Notes under the pieces: model-generated
Told to the model about the DNA's origin: nothing
The model's database searches: none
The model's input: only the letters and a program-made list of their open reading frames with translations
Translations under genes and position numbers: made by a program
DNA from: Scalesia atractyloides
Lineage: Eukaryota > Streptophyta > Magnoliopsida > Asterales > Asteraceae
Reading direction: 5' to 3'
DNA length: 64,000 nt
NCBI GenBank assembly: GCA_947069175.1
Contig: CAMTDV010001633.1
Span: 57,456,102 to 57,520,101, forward strand
Shown here: one piece after another, positions 55,633 through 64,000 of the stretch
Layout of the letters: every line of letters starts with the position of its first letter
Numbering within the stretch: position 1 is the stretch's first letter

Positions 55633-58600
55633 ATGAACTCCAATCACCTGCTTCTTGAAGAACCGATACGTATGGCTTCGATTCTCGAGCCATCAAGACC
55701 TGTAAGTTTGCTTCATAGTTCACAAATTACTGTTCTTTTCACTTTTTGTTTCTTTTTCTGTAATCTGTTGTGTTTTGTTCGTGATTTTGCTTTTGCAGAG
55801 TTATTTTCCGTCAATGACGAAGATCGTTGGTACTCTCGGACCGAAATCGAGATCTGTGGAGGTTATTTCGCGGTGCCTTATGGCTGGAATGTCTGGTAAC
55901 CGTTTTGTCTTTTGTTTTTTGTTTTTTTTGTAGTTTATGGATCTGGTAGTGGTGTGGATAGTGGAATTGAGTGAAGAGTTGTCATGTTTTACGTTAAATT
56001 TTTTTTGTTGAATGAACGAACCTGACTTTGTATTTTGCTTGCTCAGTGTTATTATGAAGGAGATTGATTGTGTTAAATTGAAACTTGAAGTATAAGTTCA
56101 TAATTTAGAAAAAGAAATTTATAGAAGTTTCGTTTGCCATATGTAGGTTAAAATGCGATTCGATCTCACAAGATAAGTCTTCACTAGTCTGAGTTAAATC
56201 GCTCATTAATTTTCTGGAAAAAAATAGGTATTAGTAGTTAATTACTGTCTGGTTTGACTTAGAAGTTAGAACAATCATACATGTATAGTGTTTTTTTTGC
56301 TAGTCAAAAGTGGTCAAGTTACTTACTGAATTTGGTCAATGAACGGAATCAAGTTTGAAAAGACGGAAATATTTTAGCTTATGCTGAATTAGGTTACTTA
56401 CAAACATGGACACTAGAGGTGCTCATTACAAATTCGAACCATTTATATGTGGCTGCTGATTAGCATTCCTTTTAGTTCTTTCTTGTGATATTTGCTAGTT
56501 TTCTGCGTGTAGTGGCGCGTTTTGATTTTACATGGGGTGATGCTGAGTTTCATCAAGAGACATTGGAAAACTTAAAAACTGCTATCAAGAAAACAAAGAA
56601 GTTGTGCTCTGTAAGTTTCATTATTAGTTAGCCCATTGAAAAAACAATATGTGTTTAGAAGTATGCGTCATGAAAAGGTTGGACAAAGGGGAACAATAAA
56701 TGTGTTTTTTATATTATCAGGTTATGTTAGATACAACTGGTCCTGAGCTCCTGGTTGTCAACAAAGGTGATCATCCTATACCTCTTGAAGCAGATTCCTT
56801 CGTTGTTTTAACACCCGATCAAGAGAAAGAAGCAACTTCAGATTTGTTACCAGTTAATTTTGGTGGTTTAGCTAAGGTGATAGTTTATTATGTTCCGTTA
56901 TATTTGGTTATTGCTAGCTCTTATGCGCTCAAGTCATCCACTCTGATTTAATTTGAAGAATTTTTTGGTGTTTGTAGGCTGTAAAGCCCAGTGACACCAT
57001 CTTTCTTGGCCAATACTTGTTTACAGGAAGTGAGACAACGTCTGTTTGGCTGGAGGTAAAAAAAACCGTTATGTTTATGTACAAATCGTTACTAGAAACT
57101 TACTCCGTTAAATACATGCTTGACCTCCTATAGAAAATCGAAACTTCCAAATGCTAAAATGATTTAATTTTTATACTTTCCAAAAAACTATTTGAAGTAT
57201 GAGATAGCGGACTTTGTAACAAGACTATTAGAAGTATGACACTTTCCCGGAATATCAAAATAAAGATTTAACGCCATTAGCTTTCATTTATAGAAATCAA
57301 TTTCTATACAGATAGGATTGATGCAGTTGGGCCTATGACATATGTATATGTTTATTTACTCGACTTGTGATTCCTCGTTAAGTGTTTGTATATGCAATGC
57401 AGGTTTCTGAGGTCAAAGGTGATGATGTTGTTTGTCTGATAAAGAACTCGGCTGTTCTGGCTGGAACGTTGTACACTTTACATGTTTCTCAAGTTCATAT
57501 CGATCTACCTACACTAAACGATAAAGACAAGGAGGCAAGCCGCTAAACCATCTCAGTATTGAGTTATTTACAAACCAATCAATCAATATGAGTGTTTACT
57601 TGTACCACTAATTGTTTAAAATGAACCAACGGGTTGTCGTACATCAGTTATGTTTTAGTTTTTCTTTTTCTGTTTTTATGGACCCAGAAATTGCATAAAT
57701 AGAATGTAACACCAGCATCTGTAGTAGGTGGTAACAGATTCTGTTTGTTTCTGTCTTTCTTGATTTGACAACGTTGACGAGCTACTTTTGTTTAATGTTA
57801 GGTTATCAGCACATGGGGAGTTAAAAACAATGTTGACTTTCTATCTCTGTCACATACCCGAAGTGGGCAAGATATTCAAGAAGTATAGATATTTCTTTTC
57901 TTATATTCATAAGACTTCTTACAACTCTTTTCCACAGACAATTCATTTCTCTTGCAGGCTCGTGAATATCTTTCCAAACTAGGTGACCTCAGTCAAACTC
58001 AAATTTTTGCAAAGATTGAAAATGTAGAAGTGAGATGCTTAATTTTGGTATCTTTTAGGGATGTCGACATAATGTATGTATTAGACAAGTTCCCCCTTTT
58101 GTATTAATTTGGAAGCTGTGCATAAGTTATAAGTTTTCCCAGTAACGTGTCCGGTATACTGCAGGGCCTTGTGAATTTTGATGAAATTCTTCAAGAAGCT
58201 GATGGCATTATCCTTGCTAGAGGGAATTTAGGGATTGACCTTCCACCAGAGAAGGTTGGTTTTTGTCTTCATTTCAAGTAAATTACCATAGAACCATAAC
58301 CAATTTATTTATTTGTACGCAGGTATTTCTGTTTCAAAAAGCAGCTGTGTACAAATGTAATATGGCTGGGAAACCGGCTGTTGTTACTCGTGTTGTTGAT
58401 AGCATGACCGACAACTTAAGGCCCACCCGTGCTGAAGCTACTGATGTTGCTAATGCTGTTTTAGATGGTAAGTATCTAATTTTATAATGATATTAAATAA
58501 CACAATATCAGTAATATTATATCATTTAGAATAAAACGAATGTCTCATCTTGTATCAGGAGCTGATGCAATTCTTCTAGGTGCTGAGACAATGCGGGGGT

Positions 58601-61320
58601 TGTACCCTGTTGAAACTATCTCTATTGTTGGAAAAATTTGTGGCGAGGTATAAATTTCTTGATTATATTTTTTTGATTACACCAGAGAAATGAAAAAAAT
58701 ATCATAATTGTACAATTCCGTTTAGGGCAATCTGCACAAAATAAAAACGAATCTTAAACTTTTTCCCGATTTTAGCCACCACTTTCGCAAAATAGAAACC
58801 AACTTACACTTTCGTTACCGATATTAACAACAAAGTTTTATTTTATTTTCACAATGAATTGTTCAACTGAGAGCTAGGGTGTAATCGGCTCTTTTCAAGC
58901 TCTACATTTAAGGCGCGAGTAATTTTACAAGCTCAAGTTCTGCTCATTGTTATTAATAGCTAATTATATTGGATGTTAATCCTAATTAGTTCAATATGTG
59001 AAAGTTGAGGGGGTGAACTATAAAATTGTCAAAAGATAAGATAGGTTTATCCTATTTAGTATGTTTGATGGTTTATTGTGGTATGTTTATATATGGCAAG
59101 AATATTAAGGTTTATCTGGTTTCCTAATTTGAAATTTTAGTATAATTAGGTGTCTTGTTGAGCAAGTTAGAATTTTAGTAATATAGATGGTTAGGTATAA
59201 AATTCTAACTTGCTCACCAATGTAAAATTATATAGAAAGTTTATTATATTTATATAACACTAAGCTCGTTTAGGCTTGAGCTTGTTTAAGCTCAAGTGCT
59301 TTTCTCGATTTGAGCTTTTAGCGAGCTCACGAGCTACCCGGCTCGTTTACACTTCTACCTGTTGGTCAGTTTTTTGCAGATCTTAAAACATTGCTGATTT
59401 GACATCTATTTTGTCATTTTAGTTTATATGTATGTATATGTTCACGCCCCGCTTGCGGTATGCACATATAATGTATGTATGTGTGGGCGCCCGGGGGGCA
59501 AAAGTGAAAGTGCACTAATTTAACGTTATTTTACTAATTTTGTGAAAATAACGTTAAAAGAGTGGATGGTTAATCATGTGGTGGTGTTGATAGCTGAAAG
59601 ACAAGGGGTACATGCACTAATCGGCGTTTGTCTCAATTGCTGACTGTTATGTGCCTTATGTCCAAGGCTTGATGCAAAACTACTATCGAGCCGGGGGTCT
59701 CACTGGAAGCGGCCTCTTTATACCTATGGGATAGAGGTAAGGATGTCTACATCTAACCCTCCTCAGACCCTACCATAGCTTTGCTATTGGTGGGATATAC
59801 TGAGTATGATGATGATAATGATGTATGTATGAATATGCTAGGTGGCATCTCTGACCTATAATAATCATTATCTTAATATAAATTGTAACAAATCATATCT
59901 TTTATAAACAAAATTATCTTTTAATTTTTTTACCATAAAGGTTTATATTTTGCATAGCTGGGCGTCTGATGTGGCGTCAACATAGAACAATATCATAACT
60001 ATTCTGATTTAACCATACTGTATGCAGTCTGAAAAAGTGTACAATCAAGATTCATATTTCAAGAACACTGTCAAATATGTCGGTGAACCAATGAGCCACA
60101 TGGAATCTATTGCTTCCTCTGCGGTACTCAATTCCCGTTTCTTTCTATTATTCAAATTTAACGATATATTAACTCCTGGGAGTTTGTTTAGGTTCGTGCT
60201 GCCATCAAGGTGAAAGCATCGGTTATCATCTGCTTCACTTCATCTGGAAGAGCTGCAAGGTGTGTGAATTAAAGTTTATAAAGATGTTTTTAATGTCCCC
60301 GGTATACAAATGTATGATTTTATTATATGTAACATGAATTGTTATGCAGGTTAATTGCGAAGTACAGGCCTACCATGCCGGTGCTTTCTGTTGTTATCCC
60401 GCGCCTTAAAACAAATCAACTTCGCTGGACATTTACAGGCGGCTTTGAGGTAAATAGAGTAATATTATACACATGTATTTTCTTAGTTCAGTGCGAAATA
60501 GATATTTTGAATTCAGGATTACAAGTTAGCCCTTATGAAATCATCTGCACATAAGTACATGATATTACAAATTATTCATATAAGTTATATCGTCATTGAA
60601 CGTGACTGATTCTCATGTGGTTTTTTTTGGCTATTCTTATTATCAAAAGGCAAGGCAATCGCTCATCATAAGAGGTCTATTTCCCATGCTTGCAGATCCT
60701 CAACACCCGGTTAGAACAACTCTCTTCCTTGTATTTTGAAAGATATAAATACAAAATGCCGTTTTTTCATGTTTAAAAGATAACAAAAATAAAAACATAT
60801 TTTTGAAAAATGCCAATGACCAACCAAATCAATATATTGCATGTGTATAGTATATTAAAATAACCATTTTTACATGTATAAAACTTGAAATATATACCGT
60901 TTTACGTAATGATAGACCTGAAACTGGTAAATTTTGCTTACGTCACGGTAACTTAAACCAAATTATATTTAGTAATTCAAAAGCGACAAAGTATCACAAA
61001 TAAAATAATTATTGATTTTATTGATCATACAAGTTTTATTTTCTTAAGAAATACAAAAGCAATGATGTTAAGAAAATGAAGATAAAATTTGCAGCTTTTT
61101 AAAAGTAATAAAAGTATCTGTTACATTGATAATTATAGACTAAAAATGAAAAAAAATGGTTTTGTAGGGTGGTTCTAAAAGTGCAACAAATGAGACAGTT
61201 TTAAAGGTGGCCTTAGATCATGGGAGGAACATTGGTGTGATAAAGTCACATGATCGTGTTGTTGTTTGCCAAAAGGTGGGTGATGATTCTGTCGTCAAGA
61301 TTATCGAGCTTCAAGATTAG
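55633..61320 (+). CDS. Cytosolic pyruvate kinase, 16 exons, 527 residues
   Basis: Converts phosphoenolpyruvate and ADP to pyruvate and ATP, the last step of glycolysis. Exons by splice sites and frame: 55633-55701, 55799-55895, 56513-56610, 56721-56876, 56978-57055, 57403-57534, 57802-57882, 57958-58029, 58165-58254, 58323-58467, 58559-58647, 60028-60123, 60192-60259, 60350-60449, 60650-60709, 61168-61320. They join without a stop, total 1584 bases and give 527 residues, the length of the Arabidopsis At3g52990/At2g36580 group, which also starts with HLLLEEPIRMASILEPS. No transit peptide, so cytosolic. It keeps FAKIEN, RPTRAEATDVANAVLDGADA and the C-terminal domain. Active-site changes typical of this group, such as ARGNLG for ARGDLG, are treated as a finding. 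Intron 6 is GC-AG; intron 11 is 1.4 kb and holds a repeat. Confidence 0.95.
57535..57801 (+). other. GC-AG intron 6 of the pyruvate kinase gene
   Basis: The donor reads GAG|GCAAGC and the acceptor TGTTAG|GTT. No GT donor nearby keeps the frame, and the joined protein (KDKEVISTWGVKN) matches the family, so a GC donor is required. Confidence 0.85.
58648..60027 (+). other. Intron 11 of the pyruvate kinase gene
   Basis: Ten times longer than most introns of this gene. It includes a hairpin (GAGCAAGTTAGAATTTTA near 59160 and its reverse complement near 59195) and the RTE/SINE-like repeat at 59486. Confidence 0.8.
59486..59830 (+). mobile_element. RTE/SINE-like repeat copy 2, in intron 11
   Basis: The same family as 25012-25285, opposite orientation. 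It ends with the phrase GGTGGGATATACTGAGTATG followed by a GATGATGAT tail, typical of plant SINE/RTE ends. Confidence 0.6.
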
Positions 61321-62627
61321 GCAGACCCTAATTACTAATTACTACCGTATGTTTATCTAATACTAAGGTAATTAGCTTTCTAGTTATGCACCCAAGTTTT
61401 ATTTTGAATGTATTTGCTACTTAAACAAGTCATATAATCATATGGGCTTAAAGCTGTTTGTTATGGTATCAATATGGCACCGACAGAAAGGGAAACCCCA
61501 AAAAATTAAACCGTTGTTTGCTCAAAAGTATATCGTGTACCTATACTGGTTTCGATAATATTCATACCTATACATACATCGGTAATCAGAAATTTTTGAA
61601 AATGCTAACGAATGCAAATTTTTTAAAATATTAAATTAAAAGATAAATGGCATGTCGAAACCATAAAAATGAATGTTAGTTCAGGTATAAATGTTTGGTC
61701 GGTATTGGTTAGGTAACAGTATTGGTACTATGTAATTACATTTTTAAAAACATTAATGAAAATATGTTATGAAAGATAAATCAAATTAAATGAATTAAAA
61801 TGGATTACAAGTGTATCTTAGTTATTGTATAAGGGGATGTAGTGAAACTAAAAAAACCACGTGATGCCTTCTTATCAACTTGACAATGGAACGTCCACAA
61901 TAGAACAAATGCAGTCTTACCTTGCGCCGGCGTGGAGTAGGGTGATGAACGTCATGGTTTTCCAACGCAAAAGGTCTGTTTATGTGGATGGAGGGAGTTA
62001 TGTGAGAGGGGAGAAGTCGGAGGCAGAGAGAGAAAAGGGAGGACTTCCGTGAAGGAGAAGAATGATTATGCTTGTATGTTTAATATGTGAAAGGAGTTAT
62101 GGTATAAATATTGGTCAAGTAGTTAAGCGAGCCCGTAAGCGTATAAATAGGAATTGCAAACGTATCGTTAATGTGTATAGCTTAGTAATTTTCAATTACT
62201 ATTCTTCTACGTTTTTTGGTTCTTTTTATGCTTAATCAAATGATCAATCACTAATTATCAGTTAGTTCACCGATTTTATCATGTTTTTTTATATCAAGAA
62301 TTGCATTTTGTATCAAATACATACACGTGGAGGAGAGAAGGGATACATGATCTTTTGTTATTTGACACTATAACATGACAAGGGACAAGGTTCATGTTGA
62401 GCTCACTAGCTTATATTACACATAGCGGATTTCAATTGGGTTTTAAGGTTTTTATTTCTATAATTATTTTCTGATTTTTTATTATCAAAAGTAGTTTTAT
62501 AATAAAAAAAGTTTGACATAATGATAAATTTTTATTTTTTTAACATTTTACTAGTACATTATAGAGATAAATTTAACAGAATTCATGAAAATATAATTTC
62601 ACAATTTGTTAAAATGTCTACTTATAA
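61321..62627. other. 3' UTR of pyruvate kinase and intergenic DNA
   Basis: AT-rich. No polyadenylation site could be fixed. The short open frame at 61861-62052 has no recognisable domain. Confidence 0.5.
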
Positions 62628-63005
62628 GACAATACGGTCTGAAGGCGTGGAAATGGCGTGAAAGCTACAAGCCTACAACCACGCCGGAACACAACCCCGG
62701 AGGCGGCGTTATGGTTGGCGTGGGGAGGGAGCGGGAGGATTTCCCTCGGCGTTGTGTTGATGATGATGATGATGATGTGGGCGATGGTGATTGGGTGTGA
62801 TTATAGATTTGTTTTTTTTATTTCATAGATTTATTTTATAAAATAAAGACAAAAGGTGTGTGTCACGTGCCACAGCACAACACCCTTTCACGCCCCATCC
62901 CACCTCACGTTTTTTGGCACTACGCCACCTTTCTAACAGGTGCTGACGTGGCTGCCACATAGCACTTCACGCCCGCTTTTCAAGCCCTGCCACTACGTAT
63001 AGTCT
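62628..63005. mobile_element. Possible PIF/Harbinger-like MITE
   Basis: Left end GACAATACGG and reversed right end GACTATACGT, each bordered on the outside by TAA, form an imperfect inverted repeat. The interior is GC-rich with CACGCC words inverted at both ends. The 3-bp TAA duplication would fit PIF/Harbinger, but the terminal match is weak. Confidence 0.4.
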
Positions 63006-63407
63006 AATACAAAAACATAGTTTGGTGGGACACCTCCTAAACCAGCCAAACCGTAAAGATTTAAACCCGCCAACTCTCAACTCCGACTTGGGGACATGGC
63101 GGATGTTCCTAAAGGCCAGATCAAGCAACGCAGAGGTTATAACAAAACCTTCATCATTACCCGAGTCCATATGCCATGCCGGACCACAACATACATTCCA
63201 CCATAGAAAAATGGTCTAGGCTAAGCCATCGGTGCTACATGGTCCTAAATTCAGTTTCACCCATCTAGTTCCTTTTGGTTCATCCCTCATCTCATAGCAT
63301 TGTTCACTATATGAGATAAGGCATAAACTTCACCATCTTTTAAAAATCGGTATCAAATTTGGCAAATATCATTCGGACTTAACAAAAAAACACCATATAT
63401 AAATCAA
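63006..63407. other. Intergenic, no feature recognised
   Basis: Short open frames on both strands around 63020-63200 have no domain I recognise. Nothing else is seen. Confidence 0.5.
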
Positions 63408-63849
63408 GGGAAAATGTCACAGAATAATAACCAAGTTTCAAAAGTGTTCTAATTAGGTCACTCGTATCGTTTTTGTCTCAATTAGATAACTTAACATTCA
63501 AATCGAGTTATGTCCTTTTTTCCATGTGTCAAGAGAAAAATGGAGCATGCTAGGGTCGGATTATATTAATATATGAAACTCTATTTATTAAAAATAAAAA
63601 CACTTTAGTTACATTAAAATTTGAAAAAACAAGTTAAAATCCACGTCATCACTGGACGTTAGCATCAAATGAAAGGGAAAAAAGAAACAAAAATTCACAT
63701 CACCACGGTTACCTGTGAAATTGATGAAAAAACCCTTAATTTTAATAAAAAAAATGAACGCTGAATGACCTGATTAGAACACTTTTAAAACTTGAGTGAC
63801 CTAATTGGAACACTTTTAAAACTTGGTTACTATTCTACAAAGTTACCCC
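63408..63849. mobile_element. MULE-type non-autonomous element, 442 bp
   Basis: Terminal inverted repeats of about 55 bases: left GGGAAAATGTCACAGAATA, reversed right GGGGTAACTTTGTAGAATA, both continuing with GTAACCAAGTTT-like and AAGTGTTCYAATTAGGTCAC stretches. Flanks ATAAATCAA (63399-63407) and TTAAATCAA (63850-63858) form a 9-bp target duplication with one mismatch. No transposase. Confidence 0.8.
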
Positions 63850-64000
63850 TTAAATCAACACATTCTAATCCACTTGGTCAAACATAGGGTAAAATATATT
63901 TAACCAACAAATAAAAAGCAGTTTAAGAACTTTCAGGCGGTATTTAACTTTTGTATTTTAAACACATTTGAATATCTAAAATTTTAGTTATATGATATGT
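63850..64000. other. Intergenic, right edge of window
   Basis: AT-rich sequence without recognisable features. Confidence 0.5.

Noticed and set aside
61921..61955. Minus-strand first exon (ATG ... GCAAG|GTAAGA) near 61955
   Set aside because: Only 35 bases, no downstream exon recognised, so it is likely chance.

Overview
This is plant nuclear DNA: AT-rich, with spliced genes, nested LTR retrotransposons and small non-autonomous transposons. The two host genes look like ordinary eudicot genes. The repeat families resemble those I associate with Asteraceae, but that placement is from memory and unchecked. About three quarters of the window is repeats; only two host genes are well supported.

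Layout. 1-8099: most of a chromodomain-type Ty3/gypsy element (5' LTR lies off the left edge), with gag-pol broken by three stops and one frameshift; its 2.6 kb 3' LTR carries four tRNA-like modules. It is inserted in the integrase of a second gypsy family, which fills 8100-14506 as LTR / deleted interior / LTR and is itself interrupted by a minus-strand solo LTR (11167-12054). 14507-21454: fragments of a third gypsy LTR family, one copy split by a complete 2.7 kb non-coding LTR element (16794-19542, 5-bp target duplication). 21455-24464: a second non-coding LTR element. 24465-25285: a tandem array beside a RTE/SINE-like repeat. 25690-29180: an intact DUF3475/DUF668 (PSK-simulator-like) gene. 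29180-43819: more repeats, including a MULE-type and a hAT-type element with clear target duplications, a truncated third copy of the non-coding LTR element, a 2.2 kb solo LTR and another family-A LTR. 43820-54400: a complete minus-strand Tat-lineage gypsy element with perfect ACGTT target duplication, two RNase H domains and an opposite-strand gene with three introns. 55633-61320: a complete 16-exon cytosolic pyruvate kinase gene coding for 527 residues. 61321-64000: intergenic DNA with small MITE-like elements.

Most unusual signal. Several unrelated LTR families carry clusters of short CG-rich palindromes close to their TATA boxes. In three of them the repeated unit shares the core TCG-NN-CGA. 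Two long LTRs of one family (12269-14506 and 37474-39701) keep the same flanks at the array position, yet one array is built of CTCGTACGAG and the other of CAAGTTCGAGCGAACTTG. A second family shows a similar swap. The palindrome seems to be replaced wholesale while its position and architecture are kept.

The two host genes are unrelated: one codes for a probable signalling/membrane-associated regulator, the other for a glycolytic enzyme. Nothing suggests that they work together. All similarity statements come from reading the sequence; no search or alignment program was run.
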